Shown piece after piece: positions 19,199 to 27,997 of a DNA stretch of 64,000 nucleotides; the stretch's first letter is position 1; every line of letters starts with the position of its first letter. The translations under genes were made by a program, and so were the position numbers. The DNA comes from Sulfuricella sp. T08 (GTDB lineage: Bacteria; Pseudomonadota; Gammaproteobacteria; Burkholderiales; Sulfuricellaceae). Below the pieces are notes generated by a model. The model saw only the letters and a program-made list of their open reading frames with translations, had not been told where the DNA came from and searched no databases. The DNA lies in assembly GCF_000971475.1 (NCBI RefSeq), contig NZ_DF967539.1, positions 152,850 through 216,849 on the forward strand. The letters are read 5' to 3'.

Positions 19199-20848
19199 TT
19201 AGCCGAAGGTAAAGGCATAAGCCTCTAGCCCTGGTGAGTCTGACTGGATTTCCAGCAGACCGTTCTTCGGTGTTTTCTGGTCAATCAGCTCGTAGAGGGT
19301 GTTGCGTTCGATGGTCAGCATACCGCCTGGGGCGTCTTTGCCGGCATTTGGGCCAACGGTCTCGCCATTCAGCCGGATAGAAACGTTGACTGGCTTGCCG
19401 GTGGACGTGCCCAGCACCAGGAACACCTTGCGCGCATTGAAGTCGAGGCGCAGCGCCACGCCTTTTGCGCCTGTAGTGATCTTCTTGGAATCCACCCGCC
19501 ATTTGCCGTTCAGCGCCCATTCGTCTTCGGCAAGCTCATCCGGAAAGCGATAAACCTTTTCCGCGTTATGCGCAACCGGCTCGTCGCCCCCGAAGCTATC
19601 TGCCCGGGCATAGCCAAGATAGGTTTCAGCCGTTTGCTCTGGGTTGCCGGCGGGTGTCTCTGCCTTGACGGTTTTGCCGCCGTTTTTCAGCCCCAGCAGA
19701 TAGCGGATGTTGTTTTCCGTGACATCATATTTACCCTCGCCAAAATGTGTGTAGACCACCTTGCCATTCTGGTCAATGAGGTAGTGCGCAGGCCAGTAGC
19801 GGTTGTTGAAGTTCACCCAGGTGGAGAGATTGTTGTCCAGCGCCACCGGATAGCGGATGCCGTGCTGCAGAAGTGCGGCCTTGACGTTGTCGAGCTTCTT
19901 CTCGAACTCGAATTCCGGCGCATGCACGCCGATAATCACCAGCCCCTGGTCGCGATATTTGCTGTCCCAGTCGGTGATGTAGGGCAGCGTGCGCACGCAG
20001 TTGATGCAGGAATAAGTCCAGAAATCGATCAGCACGACCTTGCCTTTCAGGCTCTGCATGGTCATCGGGTTAGCATTCAGCCAGGCCTCGATGCCGGCAA
20101 ATTCCGGTGCGGCGTAGGGCGTGTCCAGGCCATCCTGCAGTACCAGCTTACCGGCAGGCTGCTCGGTTTTCGTGCTGCTGCTGGTAGTCAGCAGAGATTG
20201 CGCATCCACACCGGAAGCGATATAGGCAACTGACAGCAGGATCAACACGCCGAACCCACGGCGTACCGCTTCTGCGTGGCGGGTGAGGAAGCCGAGTTTT
20301 TTCATGACTTTTCTCCCAGTCATGGCAATGATGAACATCGGCACGCCTGCGCCGATGGCGAATGAAATGATGATCAGGTTGCCGGCGAGATCGGTCTCCT
20401 GGCGGATTACCTGCACCAGCACGGCAGCCAGGATAGGCCCCGCGCAGGGCGTCCACACCAGGCCGATCAGCGCGCCGATCAAGACACCGCTGAGCAGGCC
20501 ATCGCCGCCGCGGGATGCCAGATCATTGCCGAAGTTGGCCGCGCCTTGCGTCAGCGAACTGAATTTTTCCGACAGTTTGGACGACAGCAGCACCAGGCCG
20601 AACAGTGCGAGCAGCACCAGGGAAGCGTTCTTGATGATGTCGAGATCGACGCCCAGCGCCAGGACGATCTTGCGCGAAATTAGCGCAAACACGCTGAATG
20701 CCAGCACGAAACCGATGATGATGCCGTAAGGCCTGCGCTTGCCGCCCTCGACCGAAGCCGCAAGCACCAGCGGCAAAACCGGCAAAATGCACGGCGAGGC
20801 GATCAGCGCCAAGCCTTCGAGAAATGCTAATCCTAGATCAATGATCAT
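19199..20848 (-). CDS. dipZ: DipZ-type thiol-disulfide transmembrane protein (CcdA + thioredoxin fusion)
   Basis: 549 residues from the ATG at 20848. The N-terminal half is a CcdA/DsbD-like membrane domain with about six segments and the paired cysteines in ASPCILPVLPL and TPCAGPIL. A periplasmic thioredoxin-like domain follows with the redox motif CINC (SCINCVRTLPYI), then a C-terminal beta-rich domain as in DipZ. It should carry electrons from cytosolic thioredoxin to periplasmic targets. Its position between msrB and msrA makes the two exported Msr enzymes likely clients. The frame extends upstream to 20938, but across a repeat without a ribosome site. Confidence 0.88.
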   Translation of the reverse strand: MIIDLGLAFLEGLALIASPCILPVLPLVLAASVEGGKRRPYGIIIGFVLAFSVFALISRKIVLALGVDLDIIKNASLVLLALFGLVLLSSKLSEKFSSLTQGAANFGNDLASRGGDGLLSGVLIGALIGLVWTPCAGPILAAVLVQVIRQETDLAGNLIIISFAIGAGVPMFIIAMTGRKVMKKLGFLTRHAEAVRRGFGVLILLSVAYIASGVDAQSLLTTSSSTKTEQPAGKLVLQDGLDTPYAAPEFAGIEAWLNANPMTMQSLKGKVVLIDFWTYSCINCVRTLPYITDWDSKYRDQGLVIIGVHAPEFEFEKKLDNVKAALLQHGIRYPVALDNNLSTWVNFNNRYWPAHYLIDQNGKVVYTHFGEGKYDVTENNIRYLLGLKNGGKTVKAETPAGNPEQTAETYLGYARADSFGGDEPVAHNAEKVYRFPDELAEDEWALNGKWRVDSKKITTGAKGVALRLDFNARKVFLVLGTSTGKPVNVSIRLNGETVGPNAGKDAPGGMLTIERNTLYELIDQKTPKNGLLEIQSDSPGLEAYAFTFG

Positions 20849-20882
20849 GTGTTTATCCTGAAAATTTTTTGAACCGCAATCA

Positions 20883-21014
20883 AATGTAGGGTGGGTTAGC
20901 GTTCTTTGCGTAACCCACCAAGCGTTGCAGAGCAACACAACTCATTTTCTGGAGTGCCTGACGGCACCTCTGGTGGGTTACGGCATAACAGCCTGCCTAA
21001 ACCCACCCTACATT
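20883..21014. repeat. 132-bp inverted-repeat element between msrB and dipZ
   Basis: The ends aatgtagggtgggtt (20883-20897) and aacccaccctacatt (21000-21014) are perfect 15-bp inverted copies. Inner copies ggtgggtta and taacccacc occur as well, so several foldings are possible. Elements with this gtagggtgggtt core are common intergenic repeats in proteobacteria. It may weaken transcription from msrB into dipZ. Confidence 0.7.
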
Positions 21015-21020
21015 GATAAG

Positions 21021-21515
21021 TTAAACTTTGTCCGCAATAAATTTCAATGCCACGCCGTTGTTGCAGTACCTCAGCCCGGTGGGCGCAGGCCCGTCCTTGA
21101 ATACATGGCCGTGGTGGCCGCCGCAGCGCGCGCAGTGGTATTCGGTGCGCGGCAGCACCAGCTTGTAATCGGTTGTGGTCTCGACATGGCCGGGCAGCAC
21201 ATCGAAAAAACTCGGCCAGCCGGTGCCACTGTCGAACTTGAATTTCGAAGGGAAGAGCGGCAGATCACAGGCCACGCAGGCATACATGCCGTTGCGCTTT
21301 TCCTTGTTCAGCGGGCTGGTAAACGGCGCCTCGGTGCCTTCCTGGCGCAGCACATCGTATTGCGCCGGCGTCAGCAGCTTTTTCCATTCCGCATCGGTCC
21401 TGCTGATTTTTGCTATGCGCTCCGCCGCCATCGCCTGTCCTGCCAAGAAGAGCTGCGGCACGGCAAGGATGCTCGCCCCGCCGGTCACTAGTTTGATAAA
21501 CATCCGTCTGTCCAT
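21021..21515 (-). CDS. msrB: Peptide methionine-R-sulfoxide reductase, Tat-exported
   Basis: 164 residues from the ATG at 21515. The N-terminus MDRRMFIKLVTGG followed by a hydrophobic stretch is a twin-arginine signal. The MsrB domain has the zinc cysteines CVAC and CARC, FDSGTGWPSFFD, GGHHGHVF, and RYCNNGVALKF containing the catalytic Cys (the usual RYCxNS is RYCNNG). It reduces the R form of methionine sulfoxide. Tat export places it in the periplasm with the metal already bound. A predicted ECF-sigma promoter lies 63 bp upstream. Confidence 0.92.
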   Translation of the reverse strand: MDRRMFIKLVTGGASILAVPQLFLAGQAMAAERIAKISRTDAEWKKLLTPAQYDVLRQEGTEAPFTSPLNKEKRNGMYACVACDLPLFPSKFKFDSGTGWPSFFDVLPGHVETTTDYKLVLPRTEYHCARCGGHHGHVFKDGPAPTGLRYCNNGVALKFIADKV

Positions 21516-21577
21516 GATCTTCCACCTCGTCATAGTGTGTGTTGATAAAGCGATGGTATGCCATCTTTGCTGAGGTA

Positions 21578-21603
21578 TTCGGAGCGTAGCGGGAAAAGGT
21601 TAC
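21578..21603 (-). promoter_or_regulatory. Predicted ECF sigma (SigF/NrsF type) promoter of msrB-dipZ-msrA
   Basis: On the minus strand GTAACC (21603-21598) and CGAA (21581-21578) are separated by exactly 16 bp, with a T-run after the -35 box. The identical arrangement, also followed by TA, lies before the Met-rich peptide gene at 36197-36222. GTAACC-N16-CGAA is the pattern I recall for Caulobacter SigF promoters. The ECF sigma at 36475 is the likely reader. Confidence 0.72.
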
Positions 21604-21868
21604 AAATTCAACGAGGAGAAAATCGACTTATTGGAAAGTGCTCAAAGGCTGCTTCTGCCAAGAGCGGACGGTCGTCGCTCTGGTCTGCGGTACACCGTCG
21701 TCATCAGTCTGTACTATAACTCACTAATACGGACAGACTGAATGGGAGCCCTTCAATGGAACAAGTGCTTATCGCCATCGGCATGTTCTACTATTCACAA
21801 TAGTACAGACCGTTTGGCCTGGTTAATAACTGTTAATGTCTTTTTAATCACCCCCGAAGGAGTCAAGT
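21604..21868. other. Intergenic region upstream of sodC with hairpins
   Basis: No gene is seen. A 7-bp perfect stem with a 3-nt loop lies at 21789-21805 (tactatt-cac-aatagta), and cagtctgt / acagactg arms lie near 21706-21741. They are about 60 and 130 bp before the sodC start and could be operators or part of the leader. No promoter could be fixed with confidence. Confidence 0.45.
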
Positions 21869-22390
21869 ATGAGCCCTAAATTGTTTATCTACGTAGCCAT
21901 AGTAAGCGCGATACCGCTGGCTGCCGCAGCAGATTTAGTTGTACCGATGAATCTGGTCGATGAGAATGGCATTGGCAATTCAGTGGGCAAAGTAACTATT
22001 TCAGAATCGAAGTATGGTCTTGTGCTTACGCCTGCCCTGAATGGGCTTTCCCCCGGACTGCACGGTTTCCATGTTCATCAGAATCCGGATTGTGGTCCTA
22101 AAGAAAAGGATGGAAAAATGGTGCCCGCGCTTGCGGCAGGGGGCCACTACGATCCGGAAAAAACCAATCGGCATGACACGCCTTGGGGTGACGGACACTT
22201 GGGCGACCTTCCTCCTCTTTTCGTGGACGCAAATGGCAATGCCACTCAACCGGTGCTTGCGTCACGTCTAAAAATATCCGATCTCAAAGGACGCTCACTG
22301 ATGGTTCATGTAGGCGGAGACAACCATGCAGATCACCCTGCCCCGCTTGGCGGCGGTGGTGCACGTATGGTTTGCGGTTTGTCTCAGTAA
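21869..22390 (+). CDS. sodC: Periplasmic Cu/Zn superoxide dismutase
   Basis: 173 residues with a Sec signal ([16 protein letters not shown]). [12 protein letters not shown] carries copper ligands and one Cys of the disulfide. [13 protein letters not shown] and [15 protein letters not shown] hold the bridging His and zinc ligands. [26 protein letters not shown] carries the last copper His and the second Cys. It dismutates superoxide in the periplasm. Ribosome-binding site gaaggag precedes the ATG. Confidence 0.95.
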   Translation: MSPKLFIYVAIVSAIPLAAAADLVVPMNLVDENGIGNSVGKVTISESKYGLVLTPALNGLSPGLHGFHVHQNPDCGPKEKDGKMVPALAAGGHYDPEKTNRHDTPWGDGHLGDLPPLFVDANGNATQPVLASRLKISDLKGRSLMVHVGGDNHADHPAPLGGGGARMVCGLSQ

Positions 22391-22490
22391 AAATGCTAAC
22401 CATTCGTTCCGGCGGATCACCAAAAGCGACACTTTTGTTTTCCGCGGAACTTAAATGTTGAGCGTCATTCGGGAAATATTTATGTCTTGA

Positions 22491-22528
22491 AATAACAAGG
22501 GCCTGCATAGTTGCAGGCCCTTGTTATT
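22491..22528. terminator. Strong hairpin after sodC
   Basis: A perfect 17-bp stem (22491-22507 with 22512-22528) has a 4-nt loop. The stem itself ends in ttgttatt, with no further T run. The position after sodC and before a convergent gene remnant supports a bidirectional terminator. Confidence 0.75.
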
Positions 22529-22585
22529 CCACTTTATACGTCCAAAACGTACCCGTCTTCGATACTCCTAACGCACCCGGTGTGG

Positions 22586-22986
22586 CTAATCGGGTAATTT
22601 ATCGCGCAGCTCGTTACGGTCAAACCACCATAAGTCGCCGACGATGGCATTAACCACCTGGCTCAGCCGGGGCAGAAATACCTGTGGGTCGCGCAGGCCC
22701 GGCTTGTCCATCCACGCATCGAGAGCCTGTTGATCCTGCACGTTGCTATGGCGTGCGGCAACGCGAGCGATGAGATTATTCGCCAGCAGGCTCCAGTTCC
22801 CGTGCTTTGCATCGTCGGTGCGCAGGTCAATCACATAGCGCGTGGTGGCGGCAGCGAGCGCGGCGCCATCGGAATGGCTGGACGTTTCGGTGACCACATG
22901 GTCGAGCATGGCATAGGTGAGTTCTGGCGTAACCGGGAAAGTCACCGCCAGCCAGACACCCATGCCCAGAGCGGGAATCGAAGAGG
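22586..22986 (-). pseudogene. Truncated duplicate of the hypothetical gene at 25075-25785
   Basis: The 125-residue frame 22963-22586 matches the C-terminal half of the protein at 25075-25785 at roughly nine of ten positions, including the shared end VVNAIVGD-WWFDRNELRDKLPD. DNA similarity continues upstream through Ser-Ile-Pro-Ala-Leu-Gly to about 22986 and then stops, and also runs past the stop codon. The N-terminal half is missing, so it is most likely a dead partial copy, although an internal ATG could express the C-terminal piece. Confidence 0.8.
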
Positions 22987-23507
22987 CTTGTTATATCAGC
23001 CAAAGGTGTCAGCTTTGAATGATTTTCCAAAAAGAAGATTGTTGAATGAAATATCTCCAGAAAAACAATCTGACGCTGACACTTTTGGTGCGCTATGTTT
23101 ATCTCTTCGAAGGTACTTAACACTCAAGGAGTCAGGTAATTAATTGCACTCCTTTTGCATTTTTAATGCATGGAATGAAATGCAGAGTAAGTCATGGTCT
23201 GTTTGGGATTTATTAAGGAGCTGAAAAATTTTGCTACTTGGTTAAATTAATAGCCAAGTAAAATTGTCTGGTATATAGTCATACTAATTTGCTCGGGTAT
23301 TATTGATTGTGTTCCTCAGAAAAATGTGGCAAATAAATGGATCGCATCCGGCAGAGAACTTGTTTACTGGGATGCATACTTGAACCAATCATTCTAACGG
23401 TCTGCCTTTGGCAACACTGAATTCAAACGTTATCCGGAAATCGGAATCAATTTTTGAGCTACTGTTAATAACAGTGTGCTACTTTAAAAACAGAAAGGAA
23501 AAACGCT
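22987..23507. other. AT-rich intergenic region with a possible gene remnant
   Basis: About 520 bp of lower GC than the surroundings, upstream of mscL. From about 23000 to 23143 the plus strand reads a protein-like tail (VSALNDFPKRRLLNEISPEK and on to LKESGN-stop) that continues from the duplication breakpoint without its own start. It may be the end of a lost gene; I do not recognise it. The rest (23144-23507) shows no gene. Confidence 0.35.
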
Positions 23508-23906
23508 ATGGGCATGATGCAAGATTTTAAGGAGTTTGCAGTTAGAGGAAATGTCGTTGACATGGCCGTTGGTGTTATTGTTGGGGCGGCGTTTGGGAAA
23601 ATTGTTTCATCCTTTGTTGCCGACGTAGTCATGCCACCAATAGGAGTTCTTTTAGGCGGAGTAAATTTTTCCGATCTTGCTGTCACCATGAAAGAAGCAG
23701 CGGATAAATCACCAGCGGTTGTCATTGCCTATGGAAAATTCACCCAGACCGTTATCGACTTTACCATTATTGCTTTTGTGATTTTTATGGCAGTGCGGTT
23801 TATATCCTCACTTAAGAAAAAAGAAGAAGCCGCTCCTGCGGCACCGGCTGCCCCCTCAGCAGAACAGGTTCTGCTTACAGAAATCCGAGATTTACTTAAG
23901 AAATAA
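23508..23906 (+). CDS. mscL: Large-conductance mechanosensitive channel
   Basis: 132 residues. [31 protein letters not shown] is the amphipathic N-terminus and first membrane helix, and [23 protein letters not shown] the second helix and start of the cytoplasmic bundle. As a pentamer it opens under membrane tension after osmotic downshock. The periplasmic loop is slightly unusual ([18 protein letters not shown]). Ribosome-binding site aaagga is good. Base composition is more AT-rich than the neighbours, hinting at acquisition. Confidence 0.95.
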   Translation: MGMMQDFKEFAVRGNVVDMAVGVIVGAAFGKIVSSFVADVVMPPIGVLLGGVNFSDLAVTMKEAADKSPAVVIAYGKFTQTVIDFTIIAFVIFMAVRFISSLKKKEEAAPAAPAAPSAEQVLLTEIRDLLKK

Positions 23907-24019
23907 TCTGTACCAACGAACGAGCCTAAGAACAATCCGTTCAATGGGCGGCGGCTTACAGTCACGCCCTTGACTGAAGTGTTGGATATTCAGGCCAATG
24001 GTCACCAAGGAGATAGACT

Positions 24020-24841
24020 ATGTTGCTACATCACTTTGTTCGTAGAGTTCTTGTCGCATTCGCTGCACTGGCTATCACCTCGGCCAACGCTCTTGATCTG
24101 GGAGACCTGGTCAACAAAGACACGCTAAATAAATTGGGCGACGCCATCCCAAAGAACACGGCACCTGCCGCCGCACCTGCGGCACAACAACCCACTGCTG
24201 CGCCTGCGTCATCGGCCGGCTTGGCTGGTTTTAGCAACAAAGACCAAGTGGGCAGCCTGAAGCAAGCGCTCACGCAAGGTGCGGAAATGGCCGTTGCCAG
24301 CCTCGCCAAAGAAAACGGCTTTCTGGGTAACGACAAAGTACGCATCCCGTTGCCTGAAAGCCTGCAAAAAGCCGATAGCCTGCTGCGCAAATTCGGCATG
24401 GGCAGCTACGCGGACGACCTGACTACATCGATGAATCGCGCCGCCGAGGCTGCCGTGCCGGAAGCAAAGAACCTGCTGACAGGCGCCGTGAAAAAAATGA
24501 CGGTAGAAGATGCCAAGGGAATTTTGACTGGTGGAAACGACTCGGCCACCCAATATTTCCGCAAAAACACCGAAGCCGCACTGACTGAAAAATTCAAGCC
24601 CATCGTGAACAAGTCGATGAAGAAAGTGAAGTTGGCAGAGAAATATGACCAATTCGCTGGCAAAGGCGCAAAGCTAGGTTTGGTAGACGAGCGTGACACC
24701 AAGCTGGATGACTACATCACCCGCAAAGCCATGGATGGCCTGTTTCTGATGATGGCCGAACAAGAAAAAGCGATACGCGAGAACCCCTTGCAAGCCACTG
24801 GTGCGCTGGCGCAGAAAGTTTTTTCGGCCATCAAGTTCTGA
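24020..24841 (+). CDS. DUF4197 family exported protein
   Basis: 273 residues with a Sec signal ending SANA. A low-complexity Ala/Pro linker (about residues 45-70) precedes the DUF4197 domain: LKQALTQGAEMAVASLAKENGFLGNDKVRIPLP, DDLTTSMNRAAEAAVPEAK and GGNDSATQYFRKNTEAALTEKFKPIV. The family is periplasmic or outer-membrane associated and has no established function. Ribosome-binding site aaggag lies before the ATG. It is monocistronic between the two copies of the duplicated gene. Confidence 0.88.
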   Translation: MLLHHFVRRVLVAFAALAITSANALDLGDLVNKDTLNKLGDAIPKNTAPAAAPAAQQPTAAPASSAGLAGFSNKDQVGSLKQALTQGAEMAVASLAKENGFLGNDKVRIPLPESLQKADSLLRKFGMGSYADDLTTSMNRAAEAAVPEAKNLLTGAVKKMTVEDAKGILTGGNDSATQYFRKNTEAALTEKFKPIVNKSMKKVKLAEKYDQFAGKGAKLGLVDERDTKLDDYITRKAMDGLFLMMAEQEKAIRENPLQATGALAQKVFSAIKF

Positions 24842-25074
24842 GGCTTTCGCGCATTGCCATTGAAGTAAAGCGCCGGAAAGCGAGCCAGATGGGTTCGCAA
24901 GGGCAAACGTCTGCTTCGGAGTGGATTTGTGGGTCGGTTTGAGGCGCAAACGGATATGTGTAGTATTTCAGAAGCTGCTGACTGCTTGAATTACCTCAAC
25001 ATAGTGCCCAGATTTATCTTTCGCCTTTACTCCATAGCCGTCCCCGTCTTCACCACACCCAACGCCCGGAGCGA

Positions 25075-25785
25075 TTAATCAGGTAATTTATCGCGCAGCT
25101 CGTTACGGTCAAACCACCATGCGTCACCGACGATGGCATTCACCACCTGACTCAGCCGCGGCAGAAATACCTGCGGATCGCGTAGGCCCAGCTTGTCCAT
25201 CCACGCATTCAGCGCCTGTTGATCCTGTACATTGCTGTGGCGTGCGGCAACGCGAGCGATGAGGTTATTCGCCAGCAGGCTCCAGTCTCCGTGCTCTTCA
25301 TCGTTAGCGCGCAGGTCGATTACATAGCGCGTGGTGACGGCAGCGAGCGCTGCGCCATCCGAATGGCTGGGCGTTTCGGTGACGACATGGTCGAGCATGG
25401 CATAGGTGAGTTCAGGCGTAACTGGGAAAGTCACCGCCAGCCAGACGCCCATGCCCAGGGCGGGAATCGAGGCGGTCTGTTCGGTCTGGTAAAGTACGTT
25501 GCACGCTTCCACGGCATCTTGCCATGATTCATTTTTCAATGCGGTATCAAAAGCCGACCGCGCCAGATTCCAGGCTTCTTCCTTACGCTCCAGCAAAACC
25601 AGAAGTTCGGCGATATCCAGTTGCAGCCGGGCATGTTCCAGCGTGTCGGCGCCTGAACAGCGCTCCAGCTGAAGCTGCTTTTCGCGCAACTGTTGCTCGA
25701 ATTCGGCTTTCTCGGCTTCGGTCAGGCCGTCTTGCAGCCCGGCCATGTAGGCATATGGGTCGGACTCTGGGTTGTTTTCGCTCAT
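25075..25785 (-). CDS. Conserved hypothetical protein, intact copy
   Basis: 236 residues, soluble, acidic and helix-rich, without signal peptide. An N-terminal coiled stretch (LTEAEKAEFEQQLREKQLQLERC) and TPR-like pairing (LDIAELLVLLERKEEAWNLARSAFDTAL) suggest a protein-binding fold. I recognise no catalytic motif. A truncated copy lies 2.1 kb away at 22586-22986 in the same orientation. The gene diverges from the symporter at 25893. Confidence 0.6.
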   Translation of the reverse strand: MSENNPESDPYAYMAGLQDGLTEAEKAEFEQQLREKQLQLERCSGADTLEHARLQLDIAELLVLLERKEEAWNLARSAFDTALKNESWQDAVEACNVLYQTEQTASIPALGMGVWLAVTFPVTPELTYAMLDHVVTETPSHSDGAALAAVTTRYVIDLRANDEEHGDWSLLANNLIARVAARHSNVQDQQALNAWMDKLGLRDPQVFLPRLSQVVNAIVGDAWWFDRNELRDKLPD

Positions 25786-25892
25786 GCTGTCACTTCGTGG
25801 TCGTTATCGGAAAGGGTGATTTTAAGTCATTTTGCAGGTTAGGTTAGGATATGCTTGCATTCACCAATTTTTTTCATACAGGTGCCCCAGGG

Positions 25893-27137
25893 ATGATGAA
25901 ACTGAAACTGCACTGGCAAATCCTCATCGCGCTAGTGCTGGCCGTTATTGCCGGTTTGCTGGCGGGAACCAGTGGGGAACTGCTGGGCGTGCGCTTTTAT
26001 GCCGTGTTCGACTTTATCAGCACGCTGTTCCTGAATGCCCTGACGATGCTGATCGTGCCGCTGGTGGTGTCGTCCATCATCGTCGGCATCGCGGGTATTG
26101 GCTCGGGCGGCGCATTCGGCAGACTGGGCCTGAAGACCCTGCTGTATTACCTGACGACCAGCCTGCTGGCCATTCTGGTGGGGCTTGTCATCGTCAACAC
26201 GGTGGCGCCGGGCATGGTGGACGGCGAACCGGCAAAGCACCTGCTCGGGATGTCGGAGAATGTCAACGACGTGGTCGCCAAGGTAGAAGGCAAAGGCACC
26301 GGCGATCTGGTCGGGGTGTTCCTGCGCATGGTGCCCACCAACGTGATTGCGGCGGCTGCGGATGGCCAGATGCTCGGGCTGATTTTCTTCAGCCTGTTGT
26401 TCGGCTACTTCATGACCAAGATCGAGGAAGCCTACGCGGAAAGCATGTACAACTTCTGGCAAGGGTTTTTCCAGGTGGTGATGAAAATCACCGACTGGGT
26501 GATGCAGTTCGCGCCGATCGGCATTTTCGGGCTGGTCGCCAAGGTGGTGGCCAGCACCGGCTATTCCGCCTTTGTGCCGCTGGCGTGGTTCTTCATCAGC
26601 GTATTGGCGGGGCTGGCGGTGCACTTTCTGGTGGTGCTGCCCTTGCTGCTGTTCTTTGTCGGGCGGGTCAACCCGCTGCGCCACTACCGCGCCATGGCGC
26701 CAGCTCTGCTGACTGCATTTTCCACCAGTTCATCGGCTGCCACGCTACCTCTCACCATGGAATGCGTGGAAAAAGAGGCGGGGGTTTCCAATCGTACCAG
26801 CAGCTTTGTGTTGCCGCTGGGCGCGACGGTCAACATGGATGGCACGGCCTTGTATGAATGCGTGGCCGCGATGTTCATTGCCCAGGCGTATGGCATCGAA
26901 CTGGGTTTCGTGCAGCAATTCACCATCGTGCTGATGGCGCTGGTCACCTCCATCGGCGTGGCTGCCATTCCCTCGGCCAGCCTGGTCGCCATCGCCATTA
27001 TTCTGGCGGTGGACCGCGTGCTGGACATGTGCCGTACCTCGGGGAATGTATTCAGCGATTCCTGCGGGGCCGTGATCATCGCACGGCGGACCGGAGAGCA
27101 GGACGTTCTTGGCGAACCGGCTTTACAGAGGAGCTGA
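25893..27137 (+). CDS. Dicarboxylate/amino acid:cation symporter (DAACS family)
   Basis: 414 residues from the ATG at 25893; an ATG at 25851 in the same frame would add 14. Eight membrane segments and two re-entrant loops are expected. The markers are FSTSSSAATLPLTMECVEKEAGVSNRTSSFVLPLGATVNMDGTALYE (HP1 and TM7) and AAIPSASLVAIAIIL (HP2). This is the GltP/DctA family, which couples glutamate, aspartate or C4-dicarboxylate uptake to protons or sodium. The substrate is not decidable by eye. The GFA-family gene starts 1 bp after its stop. Confidence 0.9.
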   Translation: MMKLKLHWQILIALVLAVIAGLLAGTSGELLGVRFYAVFDFISTLFLNALTMLIVPLVVSSIIVGIAGIGSGGAFGRLGLKTLLYYLTTSLLAILVGLVIVNTVAPGMVDGEPAKHLLGMSENVNDVVAKVEGKGTGDLVGVFLRMVPTNVIAAAADGQMLGLIFFSLLFGYFMTKIEEAYAESMYNFWQGFFQVVMKITDWVMQFAPIGIFGLVAKVVASTGYSAFVPLAWFFISVLAGLAVHFLVVLPLLLFFVGRVNPLRHYRAMAPALLTAFSTSSSAATLPLTMECVEKEAGVSNRTSSFVLPLGATVNMDGTALYECVAAMFIAQAYGIELGFVQQFTIVLMALVTSIGVAAIPSASLVAIAIILAVDRVLDMCRTSGNVFSDSCGAVIIARRTGEQDVLGEPALQRS

Positions 27138-27138
27138 T

Positions 27139-27552
27139 ATGTATAGAGGTGGCTGTCTTTGCGGGGTTGTCCGATTCGAAATCGAGGGCCCGATACGCAA
27201 CATCGTTTATTGCCATTGCTCTCAATGCCGCAAGGCCCAGGGTAGTGCCTTCGCCACAAACGGCATCGTCAGGGCCTCCGGCTTCAGGATAACCTCCGGG
27301 GAGGATGCGCTCACGGGTTATGAGTCCACGCCGGGACAGACAAAATTCTTCTGCAAGATCTGCGGCTCCCCGATCCTGAGCAAGTCGGAATCAAGGCCGG
27401 AGGATGTCCGCGTGCGGCTCGGCACTATTGATTCGGATATCGAGGAACGGTCTGTGGCTCATATATTCGCCACGTCGAAGGCCAACTGGGAAGAGATCAG
27501 CGGCGACTTGCCTCAGTATGAAGCTTACGAGCCAGGCCGAAACGAACGCTGA
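27139..27552 (+). CDS. GFA family protein (CENP-V/GFA zinc-binding fold)
   Basis: 137 residues from the ATG at 27139, preceded by gaggag. Zinc-binding cysteines occur as GCLCG, YCHCSQCRKAQGSAFA and FFCKICGSPI, the full GFA pattern. Founding members were described as glutathione-dependent formaldehyde-activating enzymes, but most relatives have no proven activity. It may be co-transcribed with the symporter. Confidence 0.88.
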   Translation: MYRGGCLCGVVRFEIEGPIRNIVYCHCSQCRKAQGSAFATNGIVRASGFRITSGEDALTGYESTPGQTKFFCKICGSPILSKSESRPEDVRVRLGTIDSDIEERSVAHIFATSKANWEEISGDLPQYEAYEPGRNER

Positions 27553-27604
27553 CTGCCGCCCGGAGTCGAAGCATCAGGCAACCCCATTACAGGAGAGATG
27601 AACC

Positions 27605-27997
27605 ATGGCAATAAGCTTGTTCGCCGCACTGAAGCTGGTCCCATGGGCTGACGTTGTGAGCAATGCCCCGCTGGTTGTTGACGGCGCCAAGAAGCTCTGG
27701 AAAGTCGTGGGCAAGAAAAAAGCGCCGTCCACTGCGGACAACGCTGAAATTGAACACGAGCTTACGCCCGATGAACGGGCCATCGCGGCCGTTAAGTTGC
27801 GGGTGTATTCACTCGAAGCCGATGTCGCGGATTTGCAGCGGGAAATGGTGTCGTCTGCCGAACTGATCAAGGCGCTGGCCGATCAGAATTCCCAGCTGAT
27901 CAAGGCGGTGGGATTGCAGCGGCGATTGTTGCTGGGCGTTATCGCCACCCTTGGGGCTGTAGCCATAACCTGTTTGTATCTGTTATGGGTGCGCTGA
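27605..27997 (+). CDS. Hypothetical protein with coiled coil and C-terminal membrane anchor
   Basis: 130 residues. After a basic segment (KKLWKVVGKKK) comes a heptad-like stretch (IAAVKLRVYSLEADVADLQREMVSSAELIKALADQN) and a single C-terminal membrane helix (LLLGVIATLGAVAITCLYLLW). A tail-anchored protein facing the cytosol is likely. Ribosome-binding site ggagag is good. I recognise no family. Confidence 0.65.
   Translation: MAISLFAALKLVPWADVVSNAPLVVDGAKKLWKVVGKKKAPSTADNAEIEHELTPDERAIAAVKLRVYSLEADVADLQREMVSSAELIKALADQNSQLIKAVGLQRRLLLGVIATLGAVAITCLYLLWVR

Noticed and set aside
22730-23143. A 137-codon plus-strand open frame
   Set aside because: Its first two thirds are antisense to the truncated duplicate; only the last part looks protein-like, and this is reported as a possible remnant.
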